Below are positions 48,221 to 58,600 of a stretch of 64,000 bases of DNA, piece after piece. Below the pieces are notes generated by a model. The model saw only the letters and a list, made by a program, of their open reading frames with translations, was not told the DNA's origin and did not search any database. The stretch is from Megalobrama amblycephala (taxonomy: Eukaryota; Chordata; Actinopteri; Cypriniformes; Xenocyprididae). The position numbers and the translations under genes are program-made. The DNA lies in NCBI RefSeq assembly GCF_018812025.1, contig NC_063054.1, forward strand, positions 10,654,082-10,718,081. The letters are read 5' to 3'. Each line of letters opens with the position of its first letter. Positions within the stretch are counted from its first letter, which is position 1.

Positions 48221-48449
48221 CCAGGGGGAAAAAGTCATGTCCCTGACCCTTACATAAATAAATAAATAAATAATAAAAAAAAAATATATATATATATATA
48301 TATGACACATTGGTATATATTGCAGTTTGCAACAAGAAACACCCAACCATTTTAATTATTGGTTTTAATTAATTTTAATTTTTAGAATTTCCTCTTTCAT
48401 TTTAATTTTTGTTAAAGTTTTAAATATTTTTTACTAATATATATTAGTA

Positions 48450-48450
<1 letters not shown>

Positions 48451-48509
<59 letters not shown>
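48451..48509. repeat. Compound (TA)n(CA)n microsatellite
   Basis: About 14 TA units run directly into about 14 CA units. Confidence 0.95.
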
Positions 48510-49917
48510 TTTTATTCCAGTAAAAATTATTATTAAAAAATATTACTAAACCACCTTTTAGTTGATTCAATACATCAAGTTCAACTAAATATAAAACTGA
48601 GATGGTAATGAGATCAACCAGCTGATATAAAACTGAAATATCTTTTAAAATATTTTATTTCAAGTTCCAGTTTTTATGGTTCTAGTTTTAAACCCTGCAC
48701 CCAACCACGCACTGCACGTACCCCTGTCTATCACATTTCATTCAAATACAAATTTCCAGTGACCTCTTACACCCCCAACCCACAAATAATTAAGCTCAGG
48801 GTCAAAGTCTGCATCCATACAGAAAATACCACCCCAGGGCCACACTTATGACACAGCCGCCCCTCACAATGTGCCTTTATGGTCAAAGCTCACACTCCCG
48901 GTGTAATGTTGGAACTTGACGGCAAGCGAAAACGTGCAAAATTAAACATGCACAAAAAACACAGAGCTCATAGTCGTGACCGTGAGTCTGATGAAGAGGA
49001 ATGGCTGACACACACAGCTCTCCAGACGTACACACACACAGGTCTTTGTTTGAGATATGCGTAATACACTCACGGCGCTTAATCAAACTCTCCCGACTGT
49101 GACTCTTTTCCAGTGTGTGCGTTTATGCAAACATGTGGAGACCTGCGGGGTGTTGAGATGAATTGTGTGTGTGTGTCTGGAGAGTTGCATGACTGGCATT
49201 GCTCTCAATCATACTGAAGCCCATAGTGAGAAGGCTAAAGAAACAGAAAAGCAAAAGAACACACTCTCAGAGCTTGATGTATTTGGGAAGGTGGGCCAGA
49301 AGGGGGCGCTCAGCTTAGCTGACTCAGAAAACTCGTTTTCTTTCTCAGTTTCTTTGTGTCTCATTCTTTCTTGTTTAATTTCCACCTCCACCCCCTCGCC
49401 CCGAGCCTGTATAAAGGGCAGTTTGTTTAATCAGTAATCACATCTGAACAAGTGAGACACTATCTTTAAATCCGACCAAGTCTGAATAAGCAAACCATTA
49501 TACTACCCTCTCTCTCTCTCTCTCTCTCACCAGAGAATATAGTGAGCTCATGCCACCTGCAGTCTACCACATTATGCTGAATCAATGTCTTTGAAATGGT
49601 CAAAGTTGTAATATTAAAGCTTTTCTTGTCCTACAATAGCTACCTGACAGAAGTGTCCTGAGGAATTCATTTTAAACATAATTTCAACCAGTTTATGTGA
49701 GTCGTAGCATAGGCCTACCTGTAAAAAGGTCAGTCGTTAACATTCCAATTCATTTCAATGGCAGTTGCTCAGCTGGTGCACACAGTCCTGGAAATACACA
49801 ATCAAGATGCTGCCATCTTTGCTTCATGAGGATTTTTTGAGCCAATCACCTCGTTTCTAAATGTCATGTGACTGATCATGCTATTTAAGAACTTCCTTCA
49901 GCAGACAAGACAACACA
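48510..49917. other. Intergenic stretch, no gene seen
   Basis: Balanced composition, a CT tract at 49511-49528, and no recognised element. The frames at 48879 and 49165 have no domain. Confidence 0.45.
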
Positions 49918-51434
49918 ACACAGTGACAACTGGAGATGCACCCGTAGTCAAAAGCAAAAGACTTTGGACTGCAGAGTGGCTACAGAAATTGAAATCTTCA
50001 GGTAACGCTAATACACACGCAATGCTGATGTTGTTAACATTGACAATTTGAGAACAAAGTATAACAGTAACAGTGCTTCCCACAGGTTTGAAATATACTT
50101 GCGGTGGTAGCCGGGCGAAAAATCCTCCTATTACCCACGTCACAAAAATGGTCTACTACATGTGACAAACAAACAATGTGTGATTTTTAACAGTATTTTT
50201 ATTTATTAAAATTAATTTTAATTACATATTACATTTAATTACATACTAATATTATGCATTATTATGTATTGTAAATTATGCAAAATTACAGCATTTAAAT
50301 GGTTCACATTTTCCTATGTTCTCCTTGCTGTCATATAGTGTCTCTCTCAGTGAATGGGACACAGATTTTACTAGTAAAATTTATAAAATGAATAATATAT
50401 GTGCCAAATAATGTTCTTAGTCTTTTCTTTCTGTGGGGGAGACTACAATAATTTATGAGTTATAATTTATGAATTAAATGGAAATCAAATAAAATACAAT
50501 TTATAGTGTAACCAAAATACCAATAATGCCCAAAAGAAAAAGAAAAAAACTTAGCGTGTGACTTTTAATTATAAACAAGCCCGAAATACACAGGTACTCT
50601 TATTTTGAAATGTCTGTACTATTGCAGGCTGATCCTTCAGATTCTTACAACCATATAAAACATTTTATATAAAGGTTATAAAGTAGACATTGTAATATTT
50701 CATCAACTTAAGTTCATTAGCAATCGCTTGGCATAAATCTGCGCTTTTCATTGATTGAGAATCACTTTGAAGCAGTCTGAAGCGCTGTTGCGCGAGCTTG
50801 TAGAACCTATGTGTAGAACATGCAACAGCGCCCCCTTGTGACTTTGCAAAATGCAGCGCCCGTGGGAATGTTAGCGGGAGTAAACAGTTCTGACACACAC
50901 ATAACAAGTAGGTACGAAACGACTAGTTAATCGATCGCGGATGGTTTCGTTATCTTGCGCAGATATAAAGAGGATAAGAGGATAAAAATAATAAAAGCAA
51001 AAATGTGTCTCCGAATATACCGTTATTATACGTGGGCGGGCCCCCCAAGTAAAGTCTATGTGTGGGATGCACTGAGTAATAATAATTTGCACGGTTTGAT
51101 GTGATATGAGGTGATGATTAGATTTAATCACCATTGGTAGCGTGATTTATTGTAATGTTGTTTTTCTCACTTGGTCAGAACAAAAGTGGCAGACATGTTA
51201 CTTACTTGTTCAGATGACATTTTCCGGTAAAAATCCTTATTTTGGTCATACTTCCAAGAAGTACAGTATCCACACAGATGTGGTGACTGACAGCAAACAT
51301 TAGATTCATCCGCACTGATGAGCCGTGCCGATGCACAACCCATGTAAAGATGATAATTCCACAAATAACTGCAATTGCGGGATTTCAAACAGAGATGGCG
51401 ACAAAGAGGCAAAACTTACAGACTGCAGCTTTAA
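49918..51434. mobile_element. TTAA-type MITE (copy 2), interrupted and left-truncated
   Basis: From 49918 (CAGTGACAACTGGAGAT...) it follows the copy at 7207-8121: CAAAAGACTTTGGACTGCAGAGTGG, AGGTAACGCTAATACACAC, CAATGCTGATGTTGTTAAC. It ends AGACTGCAGC-TTTAA at 51434. The left ~360 bp of the family are missing, and a 1-kb element (50071-51074) is inserted in the middle. Confidence 0.8.
50071..51074. mobile_element. Element with CAGTGCNTCCCACA ends, 5-bp duplication
   Basis: The left end is CAGTGCTTCCCACAGG; the inverse of the right end is CAGTGCATCCCACACA. AGTAA flanks both sides, and the paralogous copy at about 7731-7746 shows the undisrupted site with a single AGTAA. It is 1004 bp, AT-rich, without a transposase frame. 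CAGTG ends resemble hAT termini, but a 5-bp rather than 8-bp duplication leaves the superfamily open. Confidence 0.8.
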
Positions 51435-51648
51435 ACATTTAAATGCTATATTAAATATGGATGCTAATATCATTAAAGGTTTCATTCTTGGTGTGAACAG
51501 GGCAATTACTGTAAAGGCAGAGAAATGGTTTGCAAAAAAAATAAAAAATATATGCTGAGCAAGTTAAAGCTAAAAACAGTCAATCCTTATGTGTAAATGC
51601 CTATTTCCATACTATATAGTAGGTGAAAAACAGTATGTGCGCTAAGTA
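51435..51648. other. Short spacer between elements
   Basis: AT-rich sequence with no recognised feature. Confidence 0.5.
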
Positions 51649-52049
51649 TTAAAGGGTTAGTTCATCCAAAATGAAAATAATGTCATTTATTACTCACCCT
51701 CATGTCATTCTACACCCGTAAGACCTTCATACATCTTCAGAACACAAATGAAGATATTTTGATTAAATCTGATGGCTATTGAGAGCAAAGCCATTGAAAC
51801 TGTCAAGATCCATAAAGCTACTAAAACATATTTAAATCAGTTCATGTGAGTTCAGTGGTTCTATCTTAATATTATAAAGCGATGAGAATATTTTTTGTGC
51901 ACCAAAAAAACAAAATAACGACTTTTTAACAATATCTAGTGATGGCCGATTTCATAACACTGCTTCTTGAAGCTTCGGAGCTTTTTTACAAATCAAATCA
52001 GTGAATCGGAGCGCCAAAGTCACGTGATTTCAGCAGTTTGTCGGTTTGA

Positions 52050-52370
52050 TATAGACCTTATTTACCAGAGAAACAAGCGCGCCGCCATCTTTATAAAATT
52101 GTCTTTAAACTTCCGTTTTGCGGTAGCTCTGTACATTTCTATGGCAACGCTGTCAAAGAATAATTAGTTGGTTAAGTGGATTTACTTGCTGTAGAGTTAA
52201 TGAAAGTTATCATGAGCATTGTTATGTTTAAAGCAGATGTCTAAACAAATGTCAGTAGATCGGGAAGATTTTAAAACGAGCAGTTCATTCATAAATGTAA
52301 TATCGCTGTGGAAATACAAACCAGAAATCAAAAGACAACGAGCGCAGCGCTGAAAAGGGGCGGGGCTACA
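52050..52370. mobile_element. MITE with TATAGACCT end (copy 2)
   Basis: It is collinear with 34704-35038 from TATAGACCTTATTT to GGGGCGGGGCTACA, but the right terminus (about 12 bp) is missing. It is inserted close to the centre of the surrounding foldback element. Confidence 0.85.
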
Positions 52371-52452
52371 CGCGATCCGAATCACTGATTCGACTCAAAA
52401 GATTCATAACGCTCTAAAGCAGTGTTTTTTAATAGGCCATCACTAGATATTG

Positions 52453-53694
52453 TTAAAAACGAGTATTGGAACACGAGTGTTTACCATCGGCATTCGCTGT
52501 GTCCTGTTAGTGGATTCATTATGTCGGACTCACCGCAGGTAACTCATAATCTGCAGTTGTTACTCCTGTCTCCTGACAAAAACATTGCATGCAGCGCCTG
52601 TGGAGTGTGGAAAGTTACTGGAGAGCGCAGCCGCGCTCGTCTCTCACAAGGAACGTCATGGCAGTGATTGACAAGCCAGAGGGCCAATCGTTTACGCAAT
52701 GATCGTGTAAACGATTGGCTGATGTTTTAAGGCCCTACCTCGTGCACAGGTGATGTATATTAATATTATTACTTTCAGTGCACCTAATAGACCCCTTAAA
52801 AGTTTGTAAACATTGCAACGTTTCCTTGTGGGCGGGGCTTAGCTGGAGGCAAAAAGAGACGCTGGACTCAATGTTGACAAGCGTAAGCTAGCATGTTTTA
52901 GGAGGGATTTATTAAACATAGATGCAGAAGAAGGTTCAGAACTGTCCGAATATGTACAGTCACTGACTCTGCGGGACCGTGACAGCTATTTTTGTAAATT
53001 ATTTAAGTTTTGGATATTTCCTAGACAACATATGAATTACTTTCGGATGGTTTGGGGCATTTTGTCAAGGCTTATTGTCTAATGTAACCTAACGCTGGGC
53101 TAACTATGATTATGGCTAGCAATGTGGATTATTTTAAGAGACCATTCAAAGGATGGCACACACATCTATCGCTGTATGTTTGTTTATCATTTAAGCTAGC
53201 TAGTGCGCTGAAAGTTGGCTACTTTTCACCTATAAAACAGAAACTTGATGATTTGTACTAGATAAAACCAACACACCATTACATATGCATCGATTATTTT
53301 ACCTGATATGAAGTGTGCACTGCAAACACAAGCATTATTTATGATCGTCTCCGTCCAGTCTGTACGCCGTATTGCTTTCAACAACAATTATCTTTTTGAT
53401 TTCTGTGAAGGAATGTCTGCCGGGATCTGGTAAAACTTTAGTTTTGAACCAAAAGTCCTGTTCCTTCTATTCTGGCAGCCAAAAACACAACAAGACGACA
53501 TTTTAAAGTCAAAACCTCAAACTTTTAGCACGCCCGCTATTAGTTCTTATTTATGTTTTGCCTCCAGCTAGAGCGGTGACGTCACAGTGACGTAGGCGAT
53601 TAAGGGGTCTATATATAGTCTTTTATCAGTAAAGACAGTTTCAAGTAATATTGCAAAAATGTATAAAACAAAACATCCTCTGTAGCACCTTTAA
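52453..53694. mobile_element. TTAA-flanked element in right arm of foldback
   Basis: It lies between TTAA (52453-52456) and TTAA (53691-53694); its right end reads ATCCTCTGTAGCACC-TTTAA. The interior contains a hairpin, CCAATCGTTTACGCAATGAT followed by CGTGTAAACGATTGG (about 52684-52720). It hosts the element at 52787-53612. It is non-coding. Confidence 0.7.
52787..53612. mobile_element. MITE with ATAGACCCCTTAA ends
   Basis: Inverted termini ATAGACCCCTTAA and TTAAGGGGTCTAT, with further inner pairing (TTAGCTGGAGGCAAAA and TTTTGCCTCCAGCTAG). It is 826 bp. TA dinucleotides flank both ends. No coding region is recognised. Confidence 0.85.
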
Positions 53695-53916
53695 GATAGA
53701 ACCACTGTACTCACATGAACTGATTTAAATATGTTTTTAGTACATTAATGGATCTTGAGAGAGTCATTGCTGGCTATGCAGGCCTCACTGAGCCATCAGA
53801 TTTCAACAAAAATATCTTAATTTGTGTTCCGTAGATGAACGAAGGTCTTACGGGTGTAGAACGACATGAGAGAGAATACAAATTTTGTTACATTTTTGGG
53901 TGAACTAACCCTTTAA

Positions 53917-54374
53917 CCTATGTCCAAATTCATAGAATTCAAACAGTAGGTGAAAAGTACCTGGATGACTACTTCAAGTCCAATTGGCACTTTACTATCC
54001 CATGAGGCCACGGGAGAAGTTTTGTGAATAGCAGTGAAGCGATGCAACTGAAGCTGGTAGGTCACGTGACAAAGACAACAGGACAGATGTAGTAGCCTAG
54101 CTATGTTCATTCACACACATACTATACAGAACATACTTTTTGTGAGCAGTTAACTAGCTAGCTAACTACAAAATATCACAACATCACACTTAACAGCCAT
54201 TTTAAGGATAATTACCACTAACTCCTGAAGTTTGTTACAGCCATATTAAGGTATAAAAACAAGTCAGCGTAACTAGCATTTGCATTTTTGTGGCCTTAAG
54301 CTGCTGGTGAACCAACTAGCATGTCGAAAGAAGCTCATGATAGATGTCCTTTCATGACAGACACTGTCTCAGTT
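53917..54374. other. Spacer downstream of tns3, no gene seen
   Basis: No repeat or gene was recognised; it lies just beyond the inferred tns3 cleavage site. Confidence 0.5.
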
Positions 54375-54391
54375 TAGTACCATACAATATC

Positions 54392-54397
54392 TTTATT
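54392..54397 (-). terminator. tns3: Distal AATAAA polyadenylation signal
   Basis: Second AATAAA on the minus strand (ACAATAAAGATATTG context), about 170 bases beyond the first. The two may give alternative 3' ends. Confidence 0.5.
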
Positions 54398-54560
54398 GTA
54401 TTCTGTGCATGTATACAGTCCATAAAACATTAGTTTACAAATAAACCAAAGAGTTAGACAGTACAAGAAAAGTACAGAACAGTTTTTGTAATGAAAACAC
54501 GGTCCTTGCAGCTTAAAGTAAGGAAAGTAATGGCACATGCAGATTTATGTCTGATTCAGA

Positions 54561-54566
54561 TTTATT
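54561..54566 (-). terminator. tns3: Proximal AATAAA polyadenylation signal
   Basis: TTTATT on the plus strand, AATAAA on the minus strand, 979 bases after the stop codon. It is the first canonical signal after the stop that I find. Confidence 0.5.
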
Positions 54567-55544
54567 CCAAGTGAAACTTTTAACCCAGAATCCTCTTTGA
54601 TCAAGCATTTACACACTTGTTCAGTGAAAAATAATATGCCAGAAGTACTGAGTTTACATGAGTAATGTCATGCTGCTTACCTCAAAAGAGGTGATTTATC
54701 AAATAAGACGTTTTAACACTCATGCCGCATAGATGAGTAAGAGATGAGTATACACAGAATATGAGTTATATGATAAATATTTCCAAATATATAAACAAAG
54801 TAAAGCCAACATGCTTTTTAAGGAAACCACTTGTCATTGACTGAAAATGTTAGCTCCGCACTTATAAACAAATACACAGATAAACAACAATGCACTGAAT
54901 ATTTTGAGCTATAAAAACATTAAAAGTGGTATTTGATAATGTATACACATATATATATATTTATAAAATTGAAAAGTTCTGTAAATTGATATGCAAAATG
55001 CTCTTTGGTCTGCATCTTGTGGATGTGCCCAGACACAAATTAATCATTATTATTTACAAACGAAACCAGGGACCTCCGAAATACTGCAAAAAAAAAAAAA
55101 AAAAAAGTCTTCTAGGTAGCTAAAATAAAATAACTGTTAGTCATTTTTCCCCTAAAGCCTTCAACTTTGTTTTCATCAGACTCTGTTTATGGCAGTGCGA
55201 GAATGAGCCAAAGAAGTGTGGCGCCCCCTGATGGATGTGTCCTGTGATGCGCCAGCACTGCATGGATTTCAAAGACATCCTGTGGAAATTATCCTCCGGG
55301 ATAATTAAGGTCCACCTATAAATCTGCTCCTGGTCCTCATGAAGTTTAGCGATGCCCCATTTTATCCAAATAACAGGGTGAAGTTTCATCCATTACAATA
55401 CTGAGGTTTCATTGTCTCAACACCATTAACAAGCGAAACCGATCACAACTGCAGCAAAACTGTAAATATGTTTTGGTCTTCTACATTTGAAGTGGAAGAT
55501 GTGGAGTCGGTTCCCATCCGCAAGAATATCTGCGTGTGTTTTTT

Positions 55545-55689
55545 CTATTTGGTCTTCTGAGAGCCTATCATCACCTTGGAGACAAAGTTGACGATGGCGC
55601 TGGCGGGCTGCTCGGGGTCGTGTTCGGCAAACAGGTGACACACATTCTCTGTGCTGCTTCCGCTTTTCCTCGCAATAAAGCCAAAGATC
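55545..55689 (-). CDS. tns3: tns3 last exon: end of PTB domain and stop
   Basis: Starts after AACAG; 47 residues then TAG at 55545-55547. It encodes [20 protein letters not shown] and [20 protein letters not shown] then IGSQKTK. This is the C-terminal helix region of the PTB domain. Confidence 0.97.
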
Positions 55690-58600
55690 CTGTTACACAC
55701 ACACGTACAACAATGAATAAATGTGCGCACATGTACAAGATGCACGTTTACCCAAATACACAACTAGCACTACTTCGAAACTGAGATTGGGACTGATTAA
55801 AAGAGGGACTCACTTTGCAGCTGTGCAGCCGTCTCGTGTCCATCTGTGAACAGATCAGTAGAGAAGTCAGAACATCCCACAAAATCCCAACAAAAAATGA
55901 AATGTTGAATTAAATTGTCAACCGATATTGGATTATATTGGTCTATCATCGTTATGTGCATGTGCTGTTCTGCATGATCATGAAATCTTATCGTTTACAT
56001 GCGTTTTTAAGCATTGCTGTTTAAACACAAGTGATTTTAAACCGCTGAAGCACAGTGAGCAGTGAAAGAGAACTCATTTTGCTATATGTGCACACTGTGT
56101 GATCGTTTCTGAACGCTGTCTGAGAGATACAGTACAGTCCAAAAGTTTGGAACCACTAAGATTTTTAATGTTTTTAAAAGAAGTTTCGTCTGCTCACCAA
56201 GGCTACATTTATTTAATTAAAAATACAGTAAAAAACAGTAATATTGTGAAATATTATTACAATTTAAAATAACTGTGTACTATTTAAATATATTTGACAA
56301 AGTAATTTATTCCTGTGATGCAAAGCTGAATTTTCAGCATCGTTACTCCAGTCTTCAGTGTCACATGATCCTTCAGAAATCATTCTAATATGATGATTTG
56401 CTGCTCAATAAACATTTAAGATTATTTTCAATGTTGAAAACAGTTGTGTACTTTTTTTTTTTTTTTTTTTCAGGATTCCTTGATGAATAGAAAGTTCAAA
56501 AGAACAGCATTTATCTGAAATACAAAGCTTCTGTAGCACTATACACTACCGTTCAAAAGTTTGGGGTCAGTAAGAATTTTTATTTTTATTTTTTTGAAAA
56601 GAAATTAAAGAAATGAATACTTTTATTCAGCAAGGATGCATTAAATCAATCAAAAGTGGCAGTAAAGACATTTATAATGTTACAAAAGATTAGATTTCAG
56701 ATAAACACTGTTCTTTTGAACTTTCTATTCATCAAATAATCCTGAAAAAAAATATTGTAAACAAATATTTTGTACAATTGTACACATTAAATGTTTCTTG
56801 AGCAGCAGATCAGCATATTAGAATGATTTCTGAAGGATCATGTGACACTGAAGACTGGAGTAATGATGCTGAAAATTCAGCTTTGCATCACAGGAATAAA
56901 TTACTTTGTGAAATATATTCAAATAGAAAACAGTTATTTTAAATTGTAATAATATTTCACAATATTACTGTTTTTTACTGTATTTTTAATTAAATAAATG
57001 TGGTGAGCAGACGAAACTTCTTTTAAAAACATTAAAAATCTTAGTGGTTCCAAACTTTTGGACTGTACTGTACGTGCGCATAAAGTTGCTGCTCATAAAG
57101 TGCTTGAGCACTGAACTCAGTTCTTTTTGCCATGTAATTGGGCTTGAATGGTTATATACACATACTTGCGTGTCAAAATGCAAGTATCCTCATAAACACA
57201 ATCATTTATGTCTTAAAGGTGCAGTATGTAATAATTTCGTCTGCTAGAGGTCGCTAGAGGCTTATTCAAAACAAAGGCTTAGCTTGATGACGGCAAGTTT
57301 GAGTGCGGAATCTTGGGACATGTGGTCTTCACCTCAACGGACGATGCAAAAGAATAGGGATAGAACTCGGGAAGAAATCATGTTCATAGATGCGATTATT
57401 AACATTACTGTAGTATGAAGCAGAGCAGGGCCGAGTGTTGTGGGAGCTGAACGAGGAGCTGGAGCGATTGATCAACACACGCCTTTGTGTCTTCGTTCTA
57501 TTGTAGTTTTGTCCCATTGCTTGTAATTAGTTTCTTTGTTCTTATTTTATCACTGACTGTTTACTTGTCTTCAGTAAGCTTGAGAGTTAATATAAGTGAT
57601 ATAAGATTTTGGTCATATCGCTCACCTCTAATAGTAATATCAGATATTTTTGACTTTGTAGGGACATTTTTTTATATATCATACTAATTGGTGTTTTTTG
57701 AAAATGTAAAAATGCAGAACATTTTCTGTGAGCTTTGTGTTTAGGGTTAGAGGATTAAATATGCAGTTTGTACAGTATAAAAATCATTATGTCAAAGGAA
57801 AGTCCCCATAAAACATGAAAACCCAACGTGTGTGTGTGTTTGTTTGTTTGTGTGTGTGACGTACTTCCTGTCCTGAGGATCCAGGGCACAGAATATCACT
57901 GTGTTGACAGCATAGTGTCTCCTGAAGAACAATCTGGAAACACAAAGTAATATAAAAACTCAGGACTGAAAGAAATTTTTACTTTTATTCATCAATGATG
58001 CATTTAATTAATCAAAAGTGACAGTGAAGACATTTATAAAATTAAAATATATAAAATTAATATATAAAAAAAAATCTATTTCAAATAAATGCTGTTCTTT
58101 TGAACTTTCTATTCATAAAAAAGACAGTTTTCTACAAAAATATTAAGCAGCACAACTGTTTTCAACAATGATAATAATGAGAAATGTTTCTTGAGCACCA
58201 AATCATCATATGAATGATTTCCGAAGGATCATGTGACACTGAAGACTGGAGTAATGATGCTGAAAATTCTGATTTGATCACAGGAATAAATTACATTTTA
58301 AAATATATTCAATTACAAAACAGCTATTTTAAATTGTAATATTTCATAATTTTGTTGTTTAACTGTATTTTTGATTTAAAAAAAAAAAAAATTGCAGCCT
58401 TGGTGAGCAGAAGAGACTTCTTTTAAAAACATAAAAAATGTTATAAAAATTATAAAAATTACAAAAACAAATTAAACAACAGCTGATTAGAGACATCATG
58501 GGACAAAACATTTCACACAACATTACCTACAATTAGTTTTCAAAATAGTACTCATCTCTGAATAACGTTGAAGTGGAAATGTCACTAACACAAATGTTTA

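Larger units (their letters stand above)
51649..53916. mobile_element. Long foldback element carrying nested insertions
   Basis: The ends are TTAAAGGGTTAGTTCATCC and GGGTGAACTAACCCTTTAA. The left arm 51649-51860 is mirrored by about 53695-53916 (for example CACCCGTAAGACCTTC/GAAGGTCTTACGGGTG). An inner pair, CTAGTGATGGCC (about 51938) and GGCCATCACTAG (about 52435), marks the palindrome centre. The centre holds a MITE (52050-52370) and the right arm holds a TTAA element (52453-53694), which itself holds another (52787-53612). Confidence 0.85.
54375..55544 (-). other. tns3: tns3 3' untranslated region (inferred)
   Basis: Sequence following the TAG stop at 55545-55547 on the minus strand, ending about 20 bases after the distal AATAAA. 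It contains an A-run (plus-strand 55087-55106) and no recognisable mobile element, unlike the flanking intergenic DNA. The end point is an inference from the polyadenylation signal. Confidence 0.55.

Noticed and set aside
47924..48346. 140-codon minus-strand frame with poly-IY and poly-KE
   Set aside because: It is composed of AT, TTTTC and TAAA simple repeats.
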